DNA of 29,206 bases. Origin: JAJKIV01 sp036274195 (GTDB lineage Bacteria > Gemmatimonadota > Gemmatimonadetes > Gemmatimonadales > Gemmatimonadaceae). The notes beneath the pieces were generated by a model, which saw nothing but the letters and a program-made list of their open reading frames with translations, ran no database searches and was not told where the DNA came from. How positions within the stretch are numbered: position 1 is the stretch's first letter; every line of letters starts with the position of its first letter. Shown piece after piece: positions 9,749-17,816 of the stretch. A program made the position numbers and the translations under genes. The stretch is taken from positions 1-29,206 of the forward strand of contig DASUGD010000230.1 of the NCBI GenBank assembly GCA_036274195.1, written 5' to 3'.

Positions 9749-11392
9749 TCAGGGCCGGATCGTCACTCCGAGCGACAGGGACGTACGCTGGAACCCAGCC
9801 GAGCCCGTAAGGTTCGAGTTGGACCACCCGCCGTCCAGCCGAACGCCCCAGTGTGAGGACACATCACGTTCCACCGACGCTCTGCCCATCCCGAGCGGCT
9901 GCCAGTCGCTCCCGGTCTCTCGCAGCGCACCACCGCGTGCATACGCGGACAGATACCACTTCGACGCAACCCGCTTGGAGACACTCACAGCCGGGCCAGT
10001 CTCCACGTATTGCTCGGGCGAGAAGAACCGGAAATCGAACGGCTCATCGTAATGCTGGTACGTGGTGGGCCACTCGAGCGTCACGATGGGCACGCCCTCG
10101 AAGGACCACCGGGGCGTCACGCGTACCCGCAGCCGCGTGTTGCCCTCGGACCAGTGCGTCGCATCGGTCGAGAGCGCGAGAGACAGGGCTGATGTCAGGC
10201 GCTCGGTGACACCGACACTTCCGAACGTCCCGGTGAGATGGTTCTGAATTGCCGCAACGTTATCGCTGATCACGACGTGCGCCGCCGCGCCGTCCAGTCG
10301 ATGGCGGTCGCCCGGGAGCCACGTGAAGTTCACTTCGCCGTCCCAGGGCGAGAAGGCGATGTCGTCGTAGCCGCGCAGCCCTGCCCTCGCCGCCAGGGCG
10401 AAGTCGCGGGCCGGCCGAAGGTCGAGCGTCGTTTCCACCTCGCGCGACCGCAGCGTGACGCCGTCGCCCCGCAGCTCGGCGCCCCGTCCCGCCACGCGCA
10501 CGGCGCCTAACGTCAGCGGCGCGGCGCCGCTCGCGAGCTCAGCGGCCCGATATGACGTGCCGTCGTGATCGCGGAAGCCCCGGGCGCCAAGAGTGAACGA
10601 CGTCCGTGCACGGTCTTCCCACCCCTGCGCCAGCCGGTCCATCGACGCCGATCCGCGGCCCGCCGCGCGCTCGGCATGCACGAGCTCCACCGCCGTGCCT
10701 AACGACCCGAGGTCCGCCAGCGCCATGACGCGCGCTTCGACGAGCGACTTGTCCTTCGAGCCGGTCGCGATCATGGAGTCGGCGAGCGCAAGCGCCGCGC
10801 GCGGCCGCCCCTGCGCGAGCCGGACGTAGGCGATGCCGATTGCCGCCTGCTCTCGATCGAGGTCGGTGCCGTCGGCCTCGATCTCCCGGTATCGCCGCTC
10901 GGACGCGGTGAAGTGATTGCCCCAGCGCAAGACGCGCGCGGCGCCGAGCCTCGCTGCCCCGCGTTCGTACACGCAGTTCGCCGCGACGCTGTCGTACGCA
11001 ACCCGCGCGGCATTTAGCTCGTTGGCCCACGAGAGCGCGAGCCCGAGGTCGAGTTGCGTCTCGCAGGCACGCGGATGGAGCGCCAGATATTCCCTGAACA
11101 GTTGCGCCGCCTCGCTCGGGCGATCCGACCAGAGGTACTGCCTGCCCAACCGCGGCAACAACGGCAGTCGGAGGTAACGATCGAGCACGATGGCTCGCTC
11201 GTACGCGGCAATCGCCTCGGAGGGCTTCGATTCGCGGGCAGCGATGTCGCCGGCGTGCACGAGCGAGTCGGCTACGGTGCGAGCATCCTGCGCCCGGATC
11301 TTCGCGGGAACGGCCAGCGCCGTCACCGTAAGCAGGCCGACAGCACGCATGCGGATTCGATATGAAGTCATGTAGATTCGATTTGTGCTCAT
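9749..11392 (-). CDS. TPR plus YaiO-like outer-membrane beta-barrel, polysaccharide export
   Basis: The protein has about 547 residues. I chose the ATG at 11392 because it overlaps the stop of the upstream synthase as ATGA; a second ATG at 11350 (MRAVGLLTVTALAVP) gives a more compact signal peptide and is an alternative. Longer versions of this frame run into the synthase gene and are not credible. After the signal peptide, residues about 40-265 are helical repeats of TPR type (SKPSEAIAAYERAIVLD, DRPSEAAQLFREYLALHP, GRPRAALALADSMI). The rest is alternating beta strands ending SAGFQRTSLSLGVTIRP, a typical outer-membrane barrel C-terminus. The layout resembles PgaA and YaiO. Its neighbours suggest it exports the polymer made by the PgaC-like synthase. 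Confidence 0.82.
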   Translation of the reverse strand: MSTNRIYMTSYRIRMRAVGLLTVTALAVPAKIRAQDARTVADSLVHAGDIAARESKPSEAIAAYERAIVLDRYLRLPLLPRLGRQYLWSDRPSEAAQLFREYLALHPRACETQLDLGLALSWANELNAARVAYDSVAANCVYERGAARLGAARVLRWGNHFTASERRYREIEADGTDLDREQAAIGIAYVRLAQGRPRAALALADSMIATGSKDKSLVEARVMALADLGSLGTAVELVHAERAAGRGSASMDRLAQGWEDRARTSFTLGARGFRDHDGTSYRAAELASGAAPLTLGAVRVAGRGAELRGDGVTLRSREVETTLDLRPARDFALAARAGLRGYDDIAFSPWDGEVNFTWLPGDRHRLDGAAAHVVISDNVAAIQNHLTGTFGSVGVTERLTSALSLALSTDATHWSEGNTRLRVRVTPRWSFEGVPIVTLEWPTTYQHYDEPFDFRFFSPEQYVETGPAVSVSKRVASKWYLSAYARGGALRETGSDWQPLGMGRASVERDVSSHWGVRLDGGWSNSNLTGSAGFQRTSLSLGVTIRP

Positions 11393-12696
11393 GATCGAGC
11401 TGCCCCGGCGCCGACGCGCGCGATGTGCCAGACTTGCACGGACGGGCGCTTCCTCAGCAGTCCATCGATCGTGTAGATCGCGCTGATCACGGACATGAGC
11501 ATCCAGTACACGAGTGGGTACAGCACCGCGAACGGGAAGTAGCGCGCGAGACCGCGGTCGTAGCGGCGGTCGAGCATCACGCCGGTGGCCAGCTGCATCA
11601 GGCACGCGGTCGCCGTCAGCATGCCCCACAAATTCGGGATGGGTGACGACCCGTAGGGCGAAAAACCCAGTGCGTGCGCGACGAGCCAGTATGTCGTGAG
11701 CGCGAGGAACGTGTACGCCCAGGCGATGGACAGCACGCCTTCCCAGAACACCGGCCACAGTCGTCGGCCTTTCCAGCTGAACGGAACGCTCCGATGCTTC
11801 GACAGCACCTGGGCGAGCCCTCGCGCCCAGCGGCGCCGCTGCTTCCACAGCTCGCGCAGCGTGGGAGGCACTTCCATCCACACAACCGCCGAGGCTTCGT
11901 ACCTGACGTCCCAGAAGCGGCGCTGAAGCTTCCAGGTCATGTCGATGTCTTCGGTGGCCATGTCGGGCGAGAACAGCCCGGCGTCGACGAGCGCCGTCTT
12001 TCGGAACGCCGCGATCGCGCCGGAGACGGTCAGCACTCGGCCCCAGATCCGCTGGGCGCGGCGCTGCACCGACACGATCGACGCGAACTCCAGCGTCTGG
12101 AGGTTTCTGAGCAGCGAGCCGCGGTTGGCAACGCGTGGGTTCCCGGTGACCGCCCCCACGCGCGCCGATTCGAAGTGGGGGACCAGCGCACGGAGGACGC
12201 CTGGCGTCACGACGATGTCCGCGTCGAGCACCACGACGATCTCACCCCGGCACAGCGGGATCGCGTCGTTCAGGCCCATGGCCTTGCCTTCGTTCACCGT
12301 CTTGTCGAGCAGCCGGACGATGCCGGTAGGGAGGTATCGCCTAACGACCGCCGCCGTGTCGTCCGGCGAGCCGTCGTTCACCACGATGACCTCGTACGAC
12401 GGATAGTCGACCGCGAGCAGGGCCTCGAGCGTTCGCCCGATGGTTTCGGCCTCCCGGTGCGCGGGGATGACCACCGAAACGAACGGCAACGGCGTCGTAG
12501 CGGCGCCCGCTGCCGCCGCGTGGACCGGATTGGCCTTCCCCTCCCGCCGGCGGGCGAACGACACGCTGAGCACGATCCACACACACGCCATCGTGATCGG
12601 ATATGCGCCGTAGAAGACGAGCGCCGCACGATACGCCGCCGAGTCCGAGATGGCGCGAAAGACGTCGACGACAGTGGAGAGGTCGAACGTCATCAC
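11389..12696 (-). CDS. Processive family 2 glycosyltransferase, PgaC/IcaA-like
   Basis: The protein has 435 residues. An N-terminal membrane helix (about 25-45) precedes a GT2 domain with VVNDGS (D108), the D-x-D VLDADIV (D158, D160), ATEDIDM (248-252) and Q-x-x-R-W in KQRRRWARG (R289, W290). Around these are PgaC hallmarks: VGAVTGNPRV, TVSGAIAAFRK and ATEDIDMTWKLQ. Several further membrane helices follow. PgaC proteins polymerise UDP-GlcNAc into poly-beta-1,6-N-acetylglucosamine and push it through the inner membrane with PgaD. The similarity is strong, but the exact sugar is inferred. The ATG overlaps the PgaD-like stop as ATGA, and its stop overlaps the next start in the same way. Confidence 0.9.
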   Translation of the reverse strand: MMTFDLSTVVDVFRAISDSAAYRAALVFYGAYPITMACVWIVLSVSFARRREGKANPVHAAAAGAATTPLPFVSVVIPAHREAETIGRTLEALLAVDYPSYEVIVVNDGSPDDTAAVVRRYLPTGIVRLLDKTVNEGKAMGLNDAIPLCRGEIVVVLDADIVVTPGVLRALVPHFESARVGAVTGNPRVANRGSLLRNLQTLEFASIVSVQRRAQRIWGRVLTVSGAIAAFRKTALVDAGLFSPDMATEDIDMTWKLQRRFWDVRYEASAVVWMEVPPTLRELWKQRRRWARGLAQVLSKHRSVPFSWKGRRLWPVFWEGVLSIAWAYTFLALTTYWLVAHALGFSPYGSSPIPNLWGMLTATACLMQLATGVMLDRRYDRGLARYFPFAVLYPLVYWMLMSVISAIYTIDGLLRKRPSVQVWHIARVGAGAARS

Positions 12697-13250
12697 AGCT
12701 CCTCCGGATCGACCGCGATGTACGCCTTGACCCCGTCTTTCAGTACGACACGAACCTCCGGCGCCGTGTACACGAGCTCTCCGGCCGGCAGCTCGAGCCG
12801 GCGTCCGAGCGTATCACGCTCAAGGCGTATCGGGATGTAGCGATTCGAATGGCGACGACGCGTGGCCTTCTTCGCGAGGCGTTTGTTGTAGCTCGTCCAC
12901 GCCACCATCGTGACCACGCATATGGTCAGCAACGCGCCGATCAGACCAAACGCAACGCCGAGCGAATGCGCGGACTCGTGGTGCAGCACGATGTCCCACC
13001 AGGCGATGAAGATCGCCCACCCGACTCCGATCGCGATCCATGCGGCGAGGCGCGCGATCAGTGATGGCTGCTGCTCGCTCGAGGCTCGCTCGACGTGCGG
13101 TGGTGGTTGTATCGGCCCGGTTCGGGACGGCGTGAACCGAACGGGCCGAGCGGGTCGCACGGGAGCTCCGGCTCCGGCGGCATGCAAAGCAGGCTGCACG
13201 ACGGTGGGGGGCCGCGCCGGTGCGCGCGGTCCGGTTGTCTGATGATCCAC
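12693..13250 (-). CDS. PgaD-like two-helix partner of the polysaccharide synthase
   Basis: The product has 185 residues from a GTG at 13250. The first 60 residues are Pro/Ala-rich and probably disordered. Two membrane helices follow (about 66-88 and 97-118), with the segment WWDIVLHHESAHS between them. A basic cytosolic stretch (KRLAKKATRRRHSNRY) and a small C-terminal beta-rich part come next. Size, topology and position immediately upstream of a PgaC-like synthase match PgaD, which binds PgaC and is needed for cyclic-di-GMP-controlled synthesis in E. coli. Sequence conservation of PgaD is low, so the call rests mostly on context. No convincing ribosome site precedes the GTG, and a start further into the Pro-rich region is possible. 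It is the first gene of the three-gene operon. Confidence 0.68.
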   Translation of the reverse strand: MDHQTTGPRAPARPPTVVQPALHAAGAGAPVRPARPVRFTPSRTGPIQPPPHVERASSEQQPSLIARLAAWIAIGVGWAIFIAWWDIVLHHESAHSLGVAFGLIGALLTICVVTMVAWTSYNKRLAKKATRRRHSNRYIPIRLERDTLGRRLELPAGELVYTAPEVRVVLKDGVKAYIAVDPEEL

Positions 13251-13403
13251 AGCAGAATGAATTGGAGTCGCCGCGCGGTGACTCGCGCGCGTTCGGCGAC
13301 CACCGGCCGCCTGCTTTAAGAGTGTTTAATCCTCGGCGGCGTCACCGGGTCAAACGGCACCAGTGCCGCTGCGACGCACCGCACGTTAGGCGCGTGCGCC
13401 TGA

Positions 13404-14282
13404 TCACTCGGCCGGTTGTCGGGCCGAGTCTCGGGTCTGGGGTAATGCGTCGGCGGGGTCGGGCGGTGGAAGCAGTGGCGCGGCCGGCTCCTCCGATGCA
13501 GGGGCCGGCTTGGCATTGGCCGCAGCCGGCGCCGAGGTGTCGGCAGCCCGCTTGAAGAACGCGCTCAGCATGTCGATCGGCACGGGGAAGATCGTCGTCG
13601 AGTTGTTCTCGGTCGCGATCTCGGTGACCGTCTGCAAGTAGCGCAGCTGCAGCGATGCGGGCTGACTCGCCATGATGCGCGCGGCTTCCGCCAGCGTCTC
13701 GGACGCCTGCAGCTCGCCCTGCGCGTTGATCACCTTCGCTCGCCGCTCACGCTCGGCTTCCGCTTGCCGCGCGATCGCCCGGCGCATGGTCTCGGGTAGC
13801 TGGACGTCTTTGATCTCGACGGCGGAGATCTCGACGCCCCAGAAATCGGTGCGCTCGTCGATGATCTGCCTGAGCAGCTCGTTGACCTTTCGCCGGTCGG
13901 CCAGGAGCTCATCCAGCTCGACCTGTCCCAACACCGAGAGCAGCGTGGTCTGCGCGAGCTGGCCGGTTGCGTACAGGTAGTCCTGTATCTCGAGGATGGC
14001 GAGGCCGGGGTCGGAGACACGGAAGTAGAGCACCGCGTTCACGGTGACCGAGATGTTGTCCCGCGTGATGACTTCCTGCGCCGGGATGTCGATCGCCACG
14101 ACACGCATCGAGACGCGCTTCATGCGCGACAGGATCGTCGGCACGAAGATGAGGCCGGGCCCTACCGTGCCTGTGTACTTCCCCAGGAAGAACATGACGC
14201 CGCGCTCGTACTGATTGAGCACGCGCAGGCTCGACAGCACGTATGCTCCGACGACTCCGAGCGAGATCAGCAGTATCTCCAT
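13404..14282 (-). CDS. Slipin (SPFH/prohibitin-domain membrane protein)
   Basis: The protein has 292 residues. The start at 14282 (MEILLISLGVVGAYV) has GAGG about 7 nt upstream; the longer frame to 14387 would cover the small upstream gene. One N-terminal membrane helix is followed by the SPFH domain, including QYERGVMFFLGKYTGTVGPG, VSMRVVAIDIPAQEVITRDN and SVTVNAVLYFRV. Then comes the stomatin-type helical region (VELDELLADRRKVNELLRQ, WGVEISAVEIKDVQLPETM) and an Ala/Glu-rich coiled coil with QAEAERERRAKVINAQGE. The C-terminal ~40 residues are Pro/Ala-rich and look disordered. Slipins oligomerise at membranes and are often paired with an NfeD protease or scaffold. No NfeD gene is adjacent here; a two-helix protein takes that position instead. 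Confidence 0.93.
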   Translation of the reverse strand: MEILLISLGVVGAYVLSSLRVLNQYERGVMFFLGKYTGTVGPGLIFVPTILSRMKRVSMRVVAIDIPAQEVITRDNISVTVNAVLYFRVSDPGLAILEIQDYLYATGQLAQTTLLSVLGQVELDELLADRRKVNELLRQIIDERTDFWGVEISAVEIKDVQLPETMRRAIARQAEAERERRAKVINAQGELQASETLAEAARIMASQPASLQLRYLQTVTEIATENNSTTIFPVPIDMLSAFFKRAADTSAPAAANAKPAPASEEPAAPLLPPPDPADALPQTRDSARQPAE

Positions 14283-14305
14283 GACGCGCCTCGGCCAGCG
14301 GATCT

Positions 14306-14488
14306 TCAGGACCGCGTGGTCTCTCGCAGCAACCGCCACGCCCATATGGAGAGTGCGGCGGCGAGCACCGTGAGCAGGATGAACCAAGGGTCGCGCGCCA
14401 GGCTCGCCGACTCGGATATGACGCGCCAGACGTGCGCCGCGGCAATGAGCGTGAAGACCGTCCCGGTAGTGATGAGGTAGGCTCTCAT
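14306..14488 (-). CDS. Small two-helix membrane protein of unknown function
   Basis: The protein has 60 residues, almost entirely two membrane helices (about 5-24 and 33-52). They are separated by a short polar turn (RVISESASLARDPWF), and the protein ends with a basic tail (RLLRETTRS). The pattern MRAYLITTGTVF, then AHVWRV, then DPWFILLT and WAWRLLR looks like a recurrent small hypothetical membrane protein family that I cannot name. The ATG is preceded by GAGG about 7 nt upstream. The slipin start lies 23 bp downstream, so the two are probably co-transcribed. A shared membrane role is a guess from context. Confidence 0.72.
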   Translation of the reverse strand: MRAYLITTGTVFTLIAAAHVWRVISESASLARDPWFILLTVLAAALSIWAWRLLRETTRS

Positions 14489-14630
14489 GGCAGGCCTCGG
14501 TTAAGGAAACGCGATACTTCCATCATACCTGCCGGTTCCAACGGTGTCGACCTCCTCAGACCGAGCAACCGGCGGCGGAAGAACGACCTACGACCTAACG
14601 CGGCAAATGGCGGTCCCCGACTCGGGCAGC

Positions 14631-16571
14631 TCAGGCCAGCAATTGCTCCACCGCGCGCTTCCCCTCCGCGGTCGCATCCCTCCAGTTCTGGTGACCGTTG
14701 AGCTCCGCGTTCGCGAATGCTACCCGCCCGATGGGCCGGCGAAGCACCTCGGGCGCCGCGGGTTTCCCAGCACGCCCGAAGTAGAACCCGGGCGCCGGGC
14801 ACACGTACGCATGACCCCAACGGTTCAGTACGATGCCCGCAATGTCACGGCGCGGATCGAAGCCGCCCCTCCCGAAGAGCCTGACGAGCTGCTCGCGGAT
14901 CTTGCGCTCGTAGTCGCGATAGCTGGTGCCCAGCATCTCCGTGCGCGCCGCCGCAGCCTGCGTCTTGATCGGTGTGCCTGGTCGCTCGAAGGGAATGTAG
15001 AACGTGAGGATGGTTGGCTTGTCGGGATCGAGCGTCGGCCGGTAGTCTCCGACCACCATCGATTGGCGGATGTTGCACGAGAAGCCGAGGAGGTCGCGGT
15101 AGCTCGCCGCCGTCAGTCCGAGGTCGTACATGAAGCGCCAGCGCGCGAGCGCGACGTTCACGACGAGCATTGGTGCCCGGACGAAATCTGCGAACGCCTC
15201 GCGATGGTCGTCGGGAACATCGGCCACGATGTACTGCGACGTCCATGCGCCGTTGGCCATGACGACGCCGCCGGCCGTCGTCTTGTGCAACCTGCCTCCC
15301 TGGTGGTACACGACCTCCACCGACCCGTTAGGCATGTTCGTCACGCGCACGACGGTGGCGCCGAGTCGGATTCGCGTTGGGTTGGCCGGGCGGTCGAGCA
15401 TCTCGAATCGCACGGGGCCGTTCAACACACCAGCGAAACCCTGTCCCTGAATCGCGTCAGGCACGAGCTTCTTCAGCACGTGACGCATGATGCCGTCATT
15501 CCCGCCCGGGAACGACGAGATGAATCCGAGCGTGTCGGAGAGCTTGTGGGAGGGGATGCGTCCGGCCTGTCCGTTCCCGGTGCCGGGAAGTCCGATCTGG
15601 GCAGCGCACATGGCGGAGATGACGTCGCTGCCGAGTCCACCGGCGGCGCCGGCGAGAATGGGGTCGGCGTAACGAGCCACGGCCGGATCGAGCTTCAGCT
15701 GCTTCACGAGCAGCTCCTCGTACGTCATGCTGTCGAGCCAGCGCGGGAAGTCGTCTCCGTCGTAGACCTTGGGCGACGACCGCCACTTCGTGAAGTCGGC
15801 ACGCAACTGCTCCGACCACGGTGTCTCGCTGAATCCGGTACCGAACGCGTCGCGCACGAGACGCAATGACCCGTTAGGCTCCTTGAAGAAGAACCCGTGG
15901 CTCGCGAACTGGTCGCCCCACAGCTGGAAGTAGTAGTGCTCGCGCGCGATCTCGAGTGGCTCGACGCCTGCAGCCCACGCCTGATGCTCGAAGGCGTCGT
16001 TGCCGTACGGCAGGCCGAGGTCCTTCCAGTAGTCGCCGGCCCATCCCGAAGGCAGCCGGGTGCCGAAGTCGTTCGAGCCTTGCGGCCCGATGAGGCGCAC
16101 ACCGCCGACGTTGAACTCGTTGCGCTTGGCTTCGCCGCCCGCCATCGGATGGTTCTCGAGGACGAGCACCTTGCCGCCCCTGAGCTTCTGGAAGAACGCG
16201 GCCGCGCCAAGCCCGGAGATCCCACCGCCCACCACGATGAGGTCGTAGCGCTCGCCCGTGTCGGTCGCTCGCTTGCTGGCCGCTTCGCCGCCAAGCTTGC
16301 CGTCGCGGAGGTCGTGCGCGGTGGAGACGGTCGCCCACATGTTGCCGTGTGAGCGCGCGTAGTCGCCGACGCCGCCGGGTCCTTCCCACGCGAGCCCGGT
16401 CGGCCCCTGTGATTGCTGGAGCAATGGCGCTTTCGCGTTCAGCAACAGCGCGCCGCTCGCGAGCAGCGTGGAGTTGAGGAAGTCCCGCCGCGTGATCGGC
16501 ACGTCGAGACCGAGGTCGCGGTCCTTGCCGTCGAGCGGCTCGAGCGGGTCGTCGTTAGGTATGCGACTCAT
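14631..16571 (-). CDS. FAD-dependent oxidoreductase with Tat signal, spermidine dehydrogenase-like
   Basis: The protein has 646 residues from the ATG at 16571; the frame extends further upstream but into the control region. The N-terminus reads DRDLGLDVPITRRDFLN, a twin-arginine motif (R28, R29) followed by a hydrophobic stretch, so it is probably exported folded or membrane-tethered. A Rossmann FAD motif, VVGGGISGLGAAAFF, lies near residue 110, followed by the second glycine-rich strand (GKVLVLENHPMAGGEAKRN). The DxxLGxDxxITRRDFLN leader and overall length match the flavoprotein family that includes Pseudomonas SpdH. The amine substrate is not established here. It is divergent from the SRPBCC/ArsR pair, sharing a control region with the inverted repeat at 16666-16685. 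Confidence 0.85.
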   Translation of the reverse strand: MSRIPNDDPLEPLDGKDRDLGLDVPITRRDFLNSTLLASGALLLNAKAPLLQQSQGPTGLAWEGPGGVGDYARSHGNMWATVSTAHDLRDGKLGGEAASKRATDTGERYDLIVVGGGISGLGAAAFFQKLRGGKVLVLENHPMAGGEAKRNEFNVGGVRLIGPQGSNDFGTRLPSGWAGDYWKDLGLPYGNDAFEHQAWAAGVEPLEIAREHYYFQLWGDQFASHGFFFKEPNGSLRLVRDAFGTGFSETPWSEQLRADFTKWRSSPKVYDGDDFPRWLDSMTYEELLVKQLKLDPAVARYADPILAGAAGGLGSDVISAMCAAQIGLPGTGNGQAGRIPSHKLSDTLGFISSFPGGNDGIMRHVLKKLVPDAIQGQGFAGVLNGPVRFEMLDRPANPTRIRLGATVVRVTNMPNGSVEVVYHQGGRLHKTTAGGVVMANGAWTSQYIVADVPDDHREAFADFVRAPMLVVNVALARWRFMYDLGLTAASYRDLLGFSCNIRQSMVVGDYRPTLDPDKPTILTFYIPFERPGTPIKTQAAAARTEMLGTSYRDYERKIREQLVRLFGRGGFDPRRDIAGIVLNRWGHAYVCPAPGFYFGRAGKPAAPEVLRRPIGRVAFANAELNGHQNWRDATAEGKRAVEQLLA

Positions 16572-16665
16572 CGTCCGTGTGGGTGAGCGGTGCGGGCTGC
16601 CAGGCTCGAACCCCCAAACTACACGACCACAGGAGAATCGCGACGGGGCAGCAGCTATTGGCACT

Positions 16666-16685
16666 ATATAAGTTCGCGCTTATAT
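16666..16685. promoter_or_regulatory. Probable ArsR-family operator (inverted repeat)
   Basis: ATATAAG (16666-16672) and CTTATAT (16679-16685) form a perfect 7-bp inverted repeat with a 6-nt spacer (TTCGCG). It is unusually AT-rich for this sequence. It lies between the divergent FAD oxidoreductase (start 16571) and the SRPBCC gene (start 16726), which is followed by an ArsR-type regulator. ArsR dimers bind inverted repeats of about this size, often over their own promoter, so autoregulation is the likely reading. The TATAAG and TATATT strings could also serve as -10 boxes under the operator. Confidence 0.65.
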
Positions 16686-16725
16686 TGAACTCGGGATCAT
16701 GAACCTTCAGGAACGAGGGTGGCAC

Positions 16726-17385
16726 ATGGAATTCGACGTTCCTCGTCAGATAGGCGCCGTGACTCGCAAGGTCGAGACCCGCCTGCACGACGGACAGCCA
16801 GCGCGCGTCGTCGTAGCCACACGCACCTACGACACGACCGTCGACGATCTCTGGGACGCCGTCACGAGCAAGGAGCGTATTCCGCGGTGGTTCCTCCCGG
16901 TTTCCGGAGACCTTCGCCTCGGCGGGCACTACCAGCTTCAGGGCAACGCCGGGGGGACGATCACGCGGTGCGAGCCGCCCCAGGTCGTGGGGATGACCTG
17001 GGAATTCGGCGGGGAGGTGACCTGGCTCGAGGTCACACTCGAGCCCACGCCCGACGGTCGCTCACGTCTCCGCCTCGAGCACGTCGCGCTCGTCCCTGAC
17101 GCACGCTGGGACGAGTACGGCCCAGGCGCCGTGGGCGTCGGCTGGGACTCGGCCCTCCTCGGGTTGGGGCACCATGTCGAGACCGGCGCGTCGGTGGATC
17201 CGCGTGAGGCCATGGCGTGGCTCGGGTCGGCGAACGGTCGCGAGTTCGTCCGCCATAGCAGTAACGACTGGTGTCGCGCATCCATCGATGCCGGAACCGA
17301 CGCGGCGGCGGCGCGAGCGGCCGCGGCGCGTACGACCGCCGCGTACACGGGCGAACCGGCCGATACGGCGCCCGCGGCCGGGTAA
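16726..17385 (+). CDS. SRPBCC (AHSA1-type) domain protein
   Basis: The protein has 219 residues from the ATG at 16726, chosen because GAGGGT lies at 16715-16720. An ATG at 16699 is in frame but has no visible ribosome site. The START/AHSA1-like domain begins at VATRTYDTTVDDLWDAV, continues through RIPRWFLPVSGDLRLGG and GGTITRCEPPQVVGMTWEF, and then WLEVTLEPTPDG. This is the usual order for the Aha1-C-like small-molecule-binding fold. The C-terminal ~40 residues are Ala/Thr-rich and probably flexible. It is immediately followed by an ArsR-type regulator with a 6-bp gap. This pairing is very common, but the ligand and role are not known. Confidence 0.88.
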   Translation: MEFDVPRQIGAVTRKVETRLHDGQPARVVVATRTYDTTVDDLWDAVTSKERIPRWFLPVSGDLRLGGHYQLQGNAGGTITRCEPPQVVGMTWEFGGEVTWLEVTLEPTPDGRSRLRLEHVALVPDARWDEYGPGAVGVGWDSALLGLGHHVETGASVDPREAMAWLGSANGREFVRHSSNDWCRASIDAGTDAAAARAAAARTTAAYTGEPADTAPAAG

Positions 17386-17391
17386 CGCGCG

Positions 17392-17757
17392 GTGACGCGG
17401 GCGTTCGACATTCTCGGGAGTCCCGTTAGGCGACGGATCCTCGAGCTGCTCGCGGAGCGTTCGCGCACGTCGGGCGAGATCGTCGAGGCGATCCAGCGCG
17501 AGTTCGACATCTCGCAGCCGGGCGTGTCGCAGCACCTGAGCGTGCTTCGTGAGAGCGGCTTCGCCACTTCACGAGCTGAGGGCCCGCGTCGAGTGTACGA
17601 GCTCGGCGCAGGGCCGTTTGGCGAGGTGGAAGCCTGGCTCGATCGCTTCCGCGGCGCGTGGAGCCAGCGGCTCGATGCGTTGGCAACCGAGGTGGCGCGC
17701 GGGAAGCGCGAACGGCGGCTGCAGCGCTCAAAGGAGCCCGTTCGTCGTCGCGCCTAG
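17392..17757 (+). CDS. ArsR-family transcriptional regulator
   Basis: The protein has 121 residues from a GTG at 17392. It has the winged-helix pattern of ArsR proteins: FDILGSPVRRRILELLAE, then SGEIVEAI, the recognition helix ISQPGVSQHLSVLRESGF, and the wing RAEGPRRVYELGAGPF. A helical, basic C-terminal tail follows. I see no Cys pair or other clear metal-binding motif, so this resembles the non-metal ArsR proteins that are co-encoded with SRPBCC proteins. It starts 6 bp after the SRPBCC stop and is surely co-transcribed with it. The inverted repeat at 16666-16685 upstream of the pair is its likely target, which could also place the divergent flavoprotein gene under its control. Confidence 0.92.
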   Translation: MTRAFDILGSPVRRRILELLAERSRTSGEIVEAIQREFDISQPGVSQHLSVLRESGFATSRAEGPRRVYELGAGPFGEVEAWLDRFRGAWSQRLDALATEVARGKRERRLQRSKEPVRRRA

Positions 17758-17816
17758 CACGAAAGGCAAAGGCAAGTAACCACGAATCAATCCCTAGCCC
17801 TTCTCTGCGTTGGCTT

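Noticed and set aside
11393..11881. N-terminal extension of the TPR-barrel protein by about 160 residues
   Set aside because: The extension lies inside the PgaC-like gene in another frame, is low complexity, and would bury the signal peptide that follows the ATGA junction.
11674..12840. Plus-strand frame of 388 codons opposite the PgaC-like gene
   Set aside because: Composition is shadow-like (His/Arg/Asp-rich) with no motif, and the opposite strand encodes a clear glycosyltransferase.
14489..14630. Possible small gene or RNA between the two-helix protein and the flavoprotein
   Set aside because: Only a weak CCGGTT/AACCGG inverted repeat and one heptamer site are visible; no start with a ribosome site and no structured RNA motif.
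14544..15869. Plus-strand frame of 441 codons opposite the FAD oxidoreductase
   Set aside because: Antisense shadow of a convincing flavoprotein gene; no recognisable fold, signal or ribosome site.
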